From positions 62,001-126,000 of the forward strand of contig JAUZOD010000001.1 of NCBI GenBank assembly GCA_030706635.1: 64,000 nucleotides of DNA. The letters run 5' to 3'. The stretch comes from Bacteroidota bacterium. GTDB lineage: Bacteria; Bacteroidota; Bacteroidia; Chitinophagales; Chitinophagaceae. A model generated the notes under the pieces. It made no database searches. It was not told the DNA's origin and worked only from the letters and a program-made list of their open reading frames with translations. Made by a program: the position numbers and the translations under genes. Positions 9,501 to 17,941 of the stretch are shown here, piece after piece (positions within the stretch are counted from its first letter, which is position 1; the number at the start of each line of letters is the position of its first letter).

Positions 9501-10310
9501 ATGGAGCAGAAATTAAAAAATCAAATTGCAATTATTACCGGATCCAGCAGCGGAATAGGTGCAGGAGTCGCGAAATCCCTGGCTGAAGCCGGCGCTATCG
9601 TAGTCATCAATTATCCTCTTCCGGGAGGACTGGATGCGGCGAATAACGTGCTGGATGAAATAACCGGCTCCGGCGGTAAAGGGATCACTTTCCTCTGTGA
9701 TGTAAGCAAGGAAGAAGATGTTCTGAAGATGTTTGCGGCAGTTATCAAAGAATTTGGCACGGTTGATATTCTGGTCAATAATGCGGGTATTCAAAAAGAT
9801 GCCCCGTTTGAAGACATGACCCTTGCTCAATGGAACCTGGTTCTCGGGGTAAATCTTACCGGACAATTTCTTTGTGCAAGGGAGGCCATCCGGGAGTTTT
9901 TACGGAGAGGCGTAGATGATTCGCGATCGAAAGCAGCCGGAAAGATCATTCACATGAGCAGCGTACACCAGGAGATTCCCTGGGCGGGTCACGCCAACTA
10001 TGCAAGTTCCAAGGGCGGGATCAAATTGCTGATGGAAAGCATTGCGCAGGAATTCGCACCAAAAAAGATCCGGATAAACAGTATTTGTCCCGGCGCCATT
10101 CAGACGCCCATTAATCAATCAGCCTGGGGAACGGCGGAAGCGTTAAAGAGTTTACTCACCCTGATACCGTATCAAAGAATTGGCCAGCCTGAAGATATCG
10201 GAAAGGCGGCCGTCTGGCTTGCCAGCGATGATAGTGACTATATTACCGGCGCGTCTCTATTTGTTGACGGGGGCATGACATTATATCCCGGATTCAGCAC
10301 CAATGGTTAG
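9501..10310 (+). CDS. SDR family oxidoreductase (glucose 1-dehydrogenase-like)
   Basis: A classical short-chain dehydrogenase of 269 residues. It has the cofactor motif ITGSSSGIG (residues ~13-21), NNAG at ~92-95, the catalytic Ser in HMSSVHQEIPW, and YASSK (Tyr/Lys pair) followed by KIRINSICPGAIQTPI. Best resemblance is to the glucose/galactose 1-dehydrogenases and related sugar dehydrogenases, but SDR substrate specificity is not predictable here. About 50 bases downstream is a short remnant of what looks like a flavoprotein gene (10364-10438), so this gene may once have headed a two-gene oxidoreductase operon. Confidence 0.88.
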   Translation: MEQKLKNQIAIITGSSSGIGAGVAKSLAEAGAIVVINYPLPGGLDAANNVLDEITGSGGKGITFLCDVSKEEDVLKMFAAVIKEFGTVDILVNNAGIQKDAPFEDMTLAQWNLVLGVNLTGQFLCAREAIREFLRRGVDDSRSKAAGKIIHMSSVHQEIPWAGHANYASSKGGIKLLMESIAQEFAPKKIRINSICPGAIQTPINQSAWGTAEALKSLLTLIPYQRIGQPEDIGKAAVWLASDDSDYITGASLFVDGGMTLYPGFSTNG

Positions 10311-10363
10311 TATGATTTTTTCTATGCCTTTACGATGCCCGTAAATATTTGTAAATACTCATT

Positions 10364-10438
10364 ATGGAACATTACAATTTCATCATCGGCGCGGGAGCGC
10401 TGCTGAGCAAAACAATCTTATCGTGGTCGCGCATGTGA
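10364..10438 (+). pseudogene. stump of a GMC-type/FAD-binding oxidoreductase gene (weak)
   Basis: An ATG followed by 24 codons reads MEHYNFIIGAGALLSK, like the FAD-binding start of choline dehydrogenase-type (GMC) enzymes, which usually continue with IIVGAGSAG. It stops at TGA 10436-10438, exactly where the IS21-like end repeats begin. SDR and GMC genes often lie next to each other, which fits the position. The match is short and one residue of the motif is missing, so this call is tentative. Confidence 0.4.
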
Positions 10439-10723
10439 GCCTATTTTAGTGCCCATTTTCAACAAATAAGCCTATTTTTTTCCACCATGAGCCTATTCTA
10501 TCCACCGGGAGCCCATCCGGCACAGCGCTGCCTCTTCCAGGCTGACGCCCGGAGGCTGGGATTCAATTAAAGAAGTGTCTGCAAGGCAACCTTCAACTGT
10601 GCAGGCTTCGAAAGCCTGGAGGTCCTGACCGCATTGAACCTGCTCAAGTATTCCCTTATAGCAGTATGACCTAAGGAATAACCTTTCTGGCCTTATATCC
10701 AGACCATTTTCCCGGCTCTTCAC
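10436..10723. mobile_element. possible IS21-like element remnant with repeated end motif
   Basis: The unit GCC(T/C)AT occurs at 10439, 10451, 10470, 10491 and 10511, the last four about 20 bases apart, and several copies share the longer form TGAGCCTATT. Multiple ~20-base spaced end repeats are typical of IS21-family elements. Read on the minus strand, ~10550-10680 gives a fragment GYSLGHTAIREYLSRF that resembles a helix-turn-helix stretch of a transposase, but stops follow and there is no intact gene. A 76-residue open frame on the minus strand (10493-10723) matches nothing I know. The rest of the gap, 10724-10848, holds nothing recognisable. Confidence 0.4.
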
Positions 10724-10848
10724 GATCCATCAAAAAACCCAGATCACACCGGTCGGGTTCTGTGATGAGAACAGAATTCATCGGCGATACCTTAGAAAAT
10801 AATAATTACACAGTATCATTTAAAATGAACACCGCGCGGAAACCGGTG

Positions 10849-10923
10849 TGGACTGCACTGGGTTCGAACCAGTGACCTCTGCTCTGTCAAAGCAGCGCTC
10901 TGAACCAACTGAGCTAGCAGTCC
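10849..10923 (-). tRNA. tRNA-Val (GAC anticodon)
   Basis: Read on the minus strand: the acceptor stem GGACTGC pairs with GCAGTCC; the D-arm contains GCTCAGTTGGTTCAGAGC; the anticodon arm CTGCT-TTGACAG-AGCAG presents GAC; the T-arm contains GGTTCGAACC; and the discriminator base is A. CCA is not fully encoded. The gene begins 9 bases past the tolC-like stop on the same strand, so it may be read in part from the efflux operon. Confidence 0.95.
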
Positions 10924-10932
10924 ATATTTATT

Positions 10933-12228
10933 TTACGGCAATTTATTGGCCAGTCTCCGCAACTGGATCTCGGAAACTTTGGCGGCATAACTTATGTTGA
11001 TCATTAAAAAACCGGCGTTCTCAAAACTCTGCTGCGCATTTTTTACGTCCACGATGGTAGCCTGTTTATACTGGAACCTCTTCAATACCAGGTCCAGCAG
11101 TTTCTGAGATAAATCATAGGTTTCTTTGGCCGTTTCCAGTTGTTGCAGGTTGTTTTTATAAGCCTGCCAGCTTTTCACGGCACTGGAATTTATACCGAGC
11201 AACAAAGTATCTCTCTGCAAGCCGGCAATTTTAACGTTGATGCCCGCCACCTGTTCCTGCTTTCGGTAAATATAACCATTAAAAATAGGGATGGTAAGCC
11301 CCAACCCGATATAAGGACCATAAGACTGGTTGAACAGGGAAAAACCGGCGGCATTTGCCGTATGACTGAAATTATATCCCGCATTCAATAAAAAAGAGGG
11401 ATACCGCTGGGCCCCGACCTCTTTTTCAATAAACTGGTTAATGGCAACCTGCTGATAGGCTGCCTGAACATCCGGGTTTTGGGAAACAGCCCCCAGTATC
11501 GAATCCAGCTGTATGTTATTATCCACAAGGATGGTATCACGGATAGCAATAACCGAATCCGGTTTCAGGGTCAGCAGCGTGAGCAGATCAGTCTTGCCCT
11601 GATCCACCACCAGTTGCTGTGCCTGCAGGTTCTGTATCTGGGTGTTTAAATCAACCTGGCTCTGAAACAAATCCGCATCGTTGGCGACGCCAACCTGTTG
11701 TTGCTTTTTTACGATATCCAGTTTCTGCTTTGAGACTTCAATCGAGGTCGCCAGCGTCTTTGCATAGCTCTCCTGACGTACAATGTCGAAATATTTCAGC
11801 ATCACATTGTAAAACAGTGCCTGCACTCTGGAATCCAGCTGCTGCCGGGTTTGCAAAACGGCCGTTTCATACTGGTGTTTGGCATTGTGTACGCGGCCCC
11901 CGTTGTACAATAATATATCACCCGCAACCCCTGCGGAAATATTGGTGGAACGGGCATTGGTGCTGCTTTTATTATTAGCCGGATTGGAATATCGCTGGTC
12001 TATGCTCGTGAGCTGCTGGTTACCCGAGGCTGTTCCGGCCACAAAGGGCAGCCCCCCGGCAAATCCATAACTGTTATTGATTTCAGCAATGTCCACGGCG
12101 CGCTGGGCAATCCGCACACCCAGGTTATTTTTCATGGCTATGGAAAGGACCTCACTCAGACTGAGTTCCTGGGAAGAAGCCCGGGTGATCATCAGCCCAA
12201 AACATAATATCAATACAATCCGGGTCAT
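10933..12228 (-). CDS. TolC family outer-membrane efflux protein
   Basis: A 431-residue outer-membrane channel component of the tripartite efflux pump encoded just upstream. A signal peptide covers residues ~1-19 (ending ASSQELS). Two long heptad-rich OEP repeats follow, with the TolC-typical segments VLSIAMKNNLGVRIAQRAV, GGRVHNAKHQYETA and a repeat-2 helix KSWQAYKNNLQQLETAKETY. Only three bases separate it from the RND gene, so the order adaptor-pump-TolC forms one transcription unit. It is followed within 10 bases by tRNA-Val. Confidence 0.92.
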   Translation of the reverse strand: MTRIVLILCFGLMITRASSQELSLSEVLSIAMKNNLGVRIAQRAVDIAEINNSYGFAGGLPFVAGTASGNQQLTSIDQRYSNPANNKSSTNARSTNISAGVAGDILLYNGGRVHNAKHQYETAVLQTRQQLDSRVQALFYNVMLKYFDIVRQESYAKTLATSIEVSKQKLDIVKKQQQVGVANDADLFQSQVDLNTQIQNLQAQQLVVDQGKTDLLTLLTLKPDSVIAIRDTILVDNNIQLDSILGAVSQNPDVQAAYQQVAINQFIEKEVGAQRYPSFLLNAGYNFSHTANAAGFSLFNQSYGPYIGLGLTIPIFNGYIYRKQEQVAGINVKIAGLQRDTLLLGINSSAVKSWQAYKNNLQQLETAKETYDLSQKLLDLVLKRFQYKQATIVDVKNAQQSFENAGFLMINISYAAKVSEIQLRRLANKLP

Positions 12229-12231
12229 TAT

Positions 12232-15200
12232 TTATGCGGTTACATGGGTTAGCCTGGTTTTGTGTTTGCCTGACAGGTAAGTATATACCGCAGGAATAAC
12301 AAACAGGGTCAGGATCAAAGAAAATAAAATTCCGCCCACCACGACAATACCCAGTGGTATGCGGCTGGTGGATGCTGCACCCAGGCTCAGCGCAATCGGC
12401 AAAGCGCCCAGAGAGGTAGCGAGACTGGTCATCAGGATCGGTCTCAGCCTTTGTGACGCAGCTTCCACTACTGCAGGCATTTTTTCCAGACCGTGTTCTC
12501 TTTTCTGGTTGGCAAATTCAACAATCAATATCCCGTTTTTCGTAACGAGGCCGATCAGCATGATCATTCCAATCTCGGAAAATATATTTAAGGTCTGGTT
12601 AAACACCCAAAGACTCAGCAATGCCCCGGCGAGTGCGAGTGGTACCGTCAGCATGATCGCAAAAGGATCTACAAAACTTTCAAATTGCGCGGCCAGCACC
12701 AGGTAAATTAGTATCAGGGCCAGACCGAAAGCAAATAATATGTTGGAAGAACTTTCAGCATAATCCCTTGAAGCCCCCGCCAGTGCCGTTTGAAAGCTGG
12801 GATCCAGTACGCGGGGAGCAATGGCCTGCATCGCTTTAATGCCATCACCAATAGTTTTCCCTTCCGACAATGATGCGGATATCGTGGCCGATTTATAGCG
12901 GTTGAAATGGTACAGGGTAGCGGGGCTGCTGTTTTGCTCCATATGAATAACAGCATTCAGCGGAATATTTACGCCTTTGTTGTTACGCACATACAGGTTG
13001 CTGATGTCGGCGGGATCATTCCGGTCTGCCCTTTCCACCTGCGCAATCACCTGGTACTGATAACCATTCTGAATGTAGTAAGCCAGTCGTCCTCCGCTGA
13101 ATGCAGATTGCATGGCGGAAATAACATCGTTGGTCGAGAGCCCCAGATCTTTGATCTTAATGCGGTCCAGATTGATGTCCAATACTGGTTTATTGAATTT
13201 CAGATCCACATCGGCATTCGAAAAAGTTTTGTCTTTTCTGATCTCTTCCAGGAATTTGGGTATGGCTGTTTTCAGTTTGTCAAGATTCTGATTTTGCAAT
13301 ACAAACTGCACGGGCAGACTGGATCTTGAACCCGAGCCCACGGCAATGGTCTGTTCCTGTATGGTGAAAATTCGGGCGTCGTTGAACTTCCTTAATTTTA
13401 TTTGCAGGTCATTGGCTATCTGGGCCTGCGTTCTGGTTCTAAGGGAAGGATCAACCAAACCAATCCGCGGTGAGGAGCCATTAAAACTGTTGCCGGTTGG
13501 CGTACGCACAAAAACAAAATCCCGCTCAGGCACCGAATCATATAAATAATCGGCAATGCTATCCGAGATATTGGCCATATAACTATAGCTCGTTCCCTCC
13601 GGCGCAGTCGCAGTCAGGCGCACCGTACTTCTGTCTTCCAGCGGCGCCAGTTCGCTTTGCAGCGAGCGCAGGAGAAAAAATACCATCACGGCACAAACCG
13701 CAATGATCACCCAGGCCAGTCCGCGCACTTTCAAAAACGTCTGCAGCATCCGGCGGTAGCCGTTTTCCATTCCCTTAAAGAAAGGTTCCGTTCTTTCGTA
13801 AAACTTTCCATGAGAAGCGTCTTTGCGGGTCAGCACCACATTCAGCACAGGGGTAATGGTGAGCGAAACAAAAGCGGAGATCAGCACGGCCGCGGCCAGC
13901 ACCACGCCGAACTCCCGGAAAAGGCGTCCGACAAATCCCTGTAAAAAAACAACGGGTAAAAAAACAACGGCCAGGGTGATGGAAGTGGATATCACAGCAA
14001 AGAAAATTTCCCGGCTTCCTTCCACCGCCGCCTTTTTCAACGGCAATCCCTCTTCGAGTTTTCTGAAAATATTTTCCGTGACCACGATCCCGTCATCTAC
14101 CACCAGTCCCGTGGCCAGCACTATGGCCAGTAAAGTAAGGATGTTGATGGTGAACCCGGAAACATACATGATGAAGAAAGTCGCGATCAGCGAGATGGGA
14201 ATATCGATTAGAGGCCGCAGGGCAATCAGCCAGTTCCGGAAAAAGAAAAAGATCACAAGCACCACCAGGCTGAAAGCGATGAGCAAAGTATCTTTTACTT
14301 CATTCAATGACTGCCGGATGGTTTTGGTATTATCGATCAGCACATTGAACTGCAGGTCTTCCCGGTTCGATTGTTTGATGATATCCAGTTTTTTATTGAA
14401 TTCATTGGCGATTTCAATATTATTCGCTCCGGGTTGCGGGATGATGGCCAGTCCGACGGCATTCACCCCATCGTATTTCCAGCTTTGTTCGGGGCTCTGG
14501 GGACCGAGTTCGATGCGGGCAACATCCCCCAAACGAACGATTCCGGAGCTGTCTTCGCGGATGATCACATCCCTGAAATCTTCAATGCTGGTCAGCCGGC
14601 CCTTCGTCATGATGGTTAGCTCGGTATTATTACCGTAAATTTTACCCGGCGGCAGTTCCACATTTTCCGAAACCATGGCCGCACTGATATCATTATATGC
14701 AACATTGTAAGCACTCATTTTATCTGTGTTGAGCCATACGCGCATGGCAAAACCCAGGTCACCGAATACGTTGACGGAACTTACCCCGTCGATCGTTTGC
14801 AACTGCTGCTGCAATACATTATCGGCATAGTCGCTCAATTCCATCAGGCTTTTGGTACGGCTCTGCACGGCCAGCAGCAAAATGAAATCACTGTTGGCAT
14901 CGGCCTTGGTCACTACCGGCGGGGCATCTATGTCGAGCGGCAGGTTACGGGCGGCCTGCCCTACTTTATCCCGCACATCGCTGGCTGCACTTTCCAGGTC
15001 ATAGCCCAGGTTGAATTCCACCACAATGGAACTTCTTCCCAGGGAACTGGTGGAGGAGATCGTTCGTATGCCGGGGATCCCGTTCACCTGTTTTTCCAGG
15101 GGTTCTGTGATCTGGCTTTCGATGATGTCCGGGTTGGCGCCGGTATAAGAAGTGGTGACGGTAATGATGGGGGGATCAATGGCGGGATAATCGCGGACAG

Positions 15201-15297
15201 CCAGGAAATAATAGCCGACGATCCCGAATAAAATAATCATCAGGTTCATTACGGTGGCCAGCACAGGCCTTCTCAGCGATAATTCCGAAATGTTCAT
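12232..15297 (-). CDS. efflux RND transporter permease subunit (AcrB/MexB-like, HAE1 type)
   Basis: A 1021-residue inner-membrane proton antiporter. It begins MNISELSLRRPVLATVMNL, the usual RND first transmembrane helix. There are two large periplasmic loops, and TM4 carries the proton-relay pair in GLVVDDGIVVTENIF. A long run of helices in the C-terminal half includes FSEIGMIMLIGLVTKNGILI. The length and motifs fit drug/organic-compound (HAE-1) pumps rather than heavy-metal pumps. The substrate is unknown. It works with the adaptor (15300-16385) and the TolC protein (10933-12228), with 2-3 base gaps on both sides. Confidence 0.95.
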   Translation of the reverse strand: MNISELSLRRPVLATVMNLMIILFGIVGYYFLAVRDYPAIDPPIITVTTSYTGANPDIIESQITEPLEKQVNGIPGIRTISSTSSLGRSSIVVEFNLGYDLESAASDVRDKVGQAARNLPLDIDAPPVVTKADANSDFILLLAVQSRTKSLMELSDYADNVLQQQLQTIDGVSSVNVFGDLGFAMRVWLNTDKMSAYNVAYNDISAAMVSENVELPPGKIYGNNTELTIMTKGRLTSIEDFRDVIIREDSSGIVRLGDVARIELGPQSPEQSWKYDGVNAVGLAIIPQPGANNIEIANEFNKKLDIIKQSNREDLQFNVLIDNTKTIRQSLNEVKDTLLIAFSLVVLVIFFFFRNWLIALRPLIDIPISLIATFFIMYVSGFTINILTLLAIVLATGLVVDDGIVVTENIFRKLEEGLPLKKAAVEGSREIFFAVISTSITLAVVFLPVVFLQGFVGRLFREFGVVLAAAVLISAFVSLTITPVLNVVLTRKDASHGKFYERTEPFFKGMENGYRRMLQTFLKVRGLAWVIIAVCAVMVFFLLRSLQSELAPLEDRSTVRLTATAPEGTSYSYMANISDSIADYLYDSVPERDFVFVRTPTGNSFNGSSPRIGLVDPSLRTRTQAQIANDLQIKLRKFNDARIFTIQEQTIAVGSGSRSSLPVQFVLQNQNLDKLKTAIPKFLEEIRKDKTFSNADVDLKFNKPVLDINLDRIKIKDLGLSTNDVISAMQSAFSGGRLAYYIQNGYQYQVIAQVERADRNDPADISNLYVRNNKGVNIPLNAVIHMEQNSSPATLYHFNRYKSATISASLSEGKTIGDGIKAMQAIAPRVLDPSFQTALAGASRDYAESSSNILFAFGLALILIYLVLAAQFESFVDPFAIMLTVPLALAGALLSLWVFNQTLNIFSEIGMIMLIGLVTKNGILIVEFANQKREHGLEKMPAVVEAASQRLRPILMTSLATSLGALPIALSLGAASTSRIPLGIVVVGGILFSLILTLFVIPAVYTYLSGKHKTRLTHVTA

Positions 15298-15299
15298 GA

Positions 15300-16385
15300 T
15301 TATTTTGAGTTGCTCCCATTGTTATTTAAAGCGGCAAACTGATCCAGGGTCTTTATGCTCCGCACATCCAGTTTAGCCTTTGGCCTGGCAAACAGTACAC
15401 CGGTAACCACCACGGTATCTCCCTCTTTGAGACCCCTGGTAATCACTACGTTATTCGCCAGCCGCAATCCGGCAGTGACATTCACAAAACTGGCCCTGCC
15501 GTTTTTCACCAGGATCATCTGGTTATCTTTATCGTTTGGAATGAGCGCATTGGTGGGAACCAGAATGGCATTTTTATCCACGCCCGCATTCACATATACT
15601 TTTACAAATGCCCCGGGATTCGGATTGCTGTTTTCCAGGATCGCACGAACCGTTAGGCTCCGGGAGGATTGATTCACCTGGGGTTCAATGGCTATGATCC
15701 TTGCTTTTTTTTTGGTATTACTGGCTGCATCCAATTCAACATCAACGGTGCCGCCTACTTTCAGCACACTTCCGTAACCTTCGGGCAGGGTGAAATCTAT
15801 TTTGATCCGGTCCAGCTGTAAAAGTGTAGCAATCAGGGTCGTTGGGGAAACATAAGCGCCCAGGCTGACCTGACGCAACCCTATGATGCCACTGAAAGGT
15901 GCTTTCAAAATGGTTTTGTCCAGTAAGGCCTGGTTATAAGCAATATCCGCCTTAAACCCGTTCACGGCATTCAATGAAATATCGTAATCACTCTGGTTAA
16001 TGCCATTGACGGCCAGCAATTGCTTGTTTCGCTCTTCTGTTTTTTCAGCCAGGTCCAGCTGTACTTTACTCTTATTCAACTGGGCTTCCAGGTCTGCGTT
16101 GTTAATACAGGCGATTACCGTGCCGGCCGCAATTCTTTTACCCTCCGGCACATTCAGGTAAGTGATCCTCCCGCTGGCTTCGGGGTGGAGTTCAACATAT
16201 TCGTTGGCAACAACCGTTCCATTCACCTCGATGGTATTGGTGATCGGCTGGGAAGAAGCGATCAGTGCATCCACATAAATATCTGCTTCCGGTTTTTTTT
16301 TGCTGAGATCCTGCTTGTTTTTACAAGCTGAAAATAAGGAAAGAATGAAAAGTACGCCCAAAACCAAACTGATCTGCTTAGTCAT
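15300..16385 (-). CDS. efflux RND transporter periplasmic adaptor (membrane fusion) lipoprotein
   Basis: Start chosen at ATG 16385 because it places a lipoprotein signal (LFSAC lipobox) at the N-terminus; a longer frame begins at 16424. A lipoyl-like half-motif, EASGRITYLNVPEGKRIAAG, and its partner APFSGIIGLRQVSLGAYVS flank an alpha-hairpin (QLDLAEKTEERNKQLL). A beta-barrel and membrane-proximal domain follow. It bridges the pump to the outer-membrane channel and is the first gene of the three-gene efflux operon. Confidence 0.93.
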   Translation of the reverse strand: MTKQISLVLGVLFILSLFSACKNKQDLSKKKPEADIYVDALIASSQPITNTIEVNGTVVANEYVELHPEASGRITYLNVPEGKRIAAGTVIACINNADLEAQLNKSKVQLDLAEKTEERNKQLLAVNGINQSDYDISLNAVNGFKADIAYNQALLDKTILKAPFSGIIGLRQVSLGAYVSPTTLIATLLQLDRIKIDFTLPEGYGSVLKVGGTVDVELDAASNTKKKARIIAIEPQVNQSSRSLTVRAILENSNPNPGAFVKVYVNAGVDKNAILVPTNALIPNDKDNQMILVKNGRASFVNVTAGLRLANNVVITRGLKEGDTVVVTGVLFARPKAKLDVRSIKTLDQFAALNNNGSNSK

Positions 16386-16517
16386 CCAATATGGCTGTTT
16401 TTGAGTAAAAACGGTTAACTCCAAATATAAACAGAAAAATATTTCCCGGCTGGTAAATGGCGCGTTTATTACATGAATGGGTCGGTGAGAAAATAAATTA
16501 ACAAATGGGAAACGAAA

Positions 16518-17750
16518 TTACCTGTGGCCCCTTCTCCTTTGCAACTCTTTTTGAATGAAAGCCAGCTCCCGTCCGGTCTGCCCACTCAGGGAGCTGTTTT
16601 CCTCAGCCCTGCGCATGAGATAGGGAACCACGTCTTCTATGGGGCCGAAGGGCAGGTATTTGCTTACGGAACATCCTGCTTTTGCCAAATTGAACGTGAT
16701 GTTGTCGCTCATGCCATACAACTGGGAGAAATGAATATGTTTATGGTTCAGCGGCAATTCTCTTTCCCGCATCAGTTGTGTAGCATACCCGTTACTGTAT
16801 TCGTTATGGCTGGCTATAATGGCTGAGATATGGTCAATATGATCCAGGCAAAAAACCACGGACGCATTATAGTCCCGGTCAGTGGCCTCTTTATCCTCCT
16901 GAATGGGTGAAGGGTAATGGTCTGTTTCCGCACGCGCCCTTTCTTTCTCCATATAAGCCCCTCTTACAAGCTTTACACCCAATACAAAATCCTTCATAAG
17001 TGCGGCTTCCAGCATGTCTTTCAAAAAAGAAAGCCGGTCACGGCGATACAACTGAACCGTATTGTAAACGATCACTTCCTGCTTGTTAAACTTTTCCATC
17101 ATCCGGATGCTGAGCACGTCAACCGGATCCTGTATCCAGGTTTCTTCCGCATCCACAAGGATGCCCACCCGGCCGGCAGCAGCCGCTTCGCAGATTCGCT
17201 GCATGCGCTGTTCCACCCTGCTCCATTCAGCTAATTCCGCTTCTGCGAAAGCATCCTTTGCAGCTTGATATCGTTTCATGAGGGAACCGGAAGCGGAGCT
17301 AAGGGAACTATCCAGTTTTTCCAGTAACTCAAAGCGGGCAAAACCAGTGATCTTGATACTGATAAACGGGATATTGACTTGTGAAGAAGCATAATGAATC
17401 ACCCGGATAAATTCATCACAAGCCTGATCAAAACCAGCTTCACCATTGTCCCCGCCTTCCACGCCATAGTCCAATATGGCCTGAACCCGATAGGCAGCCA
17501 GTTTGCGGGCAACGGAAGCGGTTTGCTCCAGCGTTTCACCTCCTACAAACTGGGCAAAAAGTGTATTCCGGATAATTCCTTTGATGGGCAGCCCGGCCCG
17601 GATGGCCGGTGGTGTCAACCGGATTCCCCACTTAACCAGGAAACGATTGCCCATACTCCGGAAAAGAAAACGGGCCTTTTTGAGTTCTGCATCGGTTTTG
17701 TAGGCAAAGCCAACTTGCGTATCGTTGAAGGAGACGGGGGAGGCGATCAT
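16518..17750 (-). CDS. proline dehydrogenase family protein
   Basis: A 410-residue FAD-dependent TIM-barrel enzyme that oxidises L-proline to pyrroline-5-carboxylate. The family signatures are visible: ILDYGVEGGDN, SIKITGF near the barrel start, ILVDAEETWIQDPVD, YNTVQLYRRD, FVLGVKLVRGAYMEKERA and, near the end, QLYGMSDNITFNLAKAG and KYLPFGPIEDVVPYLMRRAEEN. The P5C dehydrogenase part is not fused, so this is the short monofunctional type usual in Bacteroidota. It is monocistronic; the gap upstream contains the long inverted repeat at 17779-17859. Confidence 0.92.
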   Translation of the reverse strand: MIASPVSFNDTQVGFAYKTDAELKKARFLFRSMGNRFLVKWGIRLTPPAIRAGLPIKGIIRNTLFAQFVGGETLEQTASVARKLAAYRVQAILDYGVEGGDNGEAGFDQACDEFIRVIHYASSQVNIPFISIKITGFARFELLEKLDSSLSSASGSLMKRYQAAKDAFAEAELAEWSRVEQRMQRICEAAAAGRVGILVDAEETWIQDPVDVLSIRMMEKFNKQEVIVYNTVQLYRRDRLSFLKDMLEAALMKDFVLGVKLVRGAYMEKERARAETDHYPSPIQEDKEATDRDYNASVVFCLDHIDHISAIIASHNEYSNGYATQLMRERELPLNHKHIHFSQLYGMSDNITFNLAKAGCSVSKYLPFGPIEDVVPYLMRRAEENSSLSGQTGRELAFIQKELQRRRGHR

Positions 17751-17778
17751 TCGTTAATTTTCAAGGTTGACCCTATTC

Positions 17779-17859
17779 GGTTGATAGTTGATAGTTGATG
17801 GACTTTTATTGCGAATTCGCACATGGGAGCGATCAACCATCAACTATCAACCATCAACC
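17779..17859. repeat. long inverted repeat of GTTGATAG/GTTGATGG units
   Basis: Two 23-base arms (17779-17801 and 17837-17859) are complementary at 22 of 23 positions around a 35-base loop. Each arm is itself built of short tandem GTTGAT(A/G)G units. The same unit occurs in the inverted repeat at 2571-2597. It lies between the divergent proline dehydrogenase and dipeptide epimerase genes, so it is not placed as a terminator. It is best described as a dispersed intergenic repeat. Confidence 0.75.
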
Positions 17860-17941
17860 ATTTATTCCAGGGTAAAAGTACTGGAAACCAATCAATCCCT
17901 TAATCCTTAACCAATTATTGCCTATTTTCGGCCTGCTTCTG

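Noticed and set aside
10493-10723. A 76-codon minus-strand open frame in the scarred region
   Set aside because: It overlaps the IS-like end repeats; the only transposase-like stretch is in another frame, so it is not reported as a gene.
13823-14638. A 271-codon plus-strand open frame inside the RND pump gene
   Set aside because: The minus-strand frame is a clear 1021-residue RND transporter with all motifs; the antisense product is Ser/Thr-rich and has no recognisable domain.
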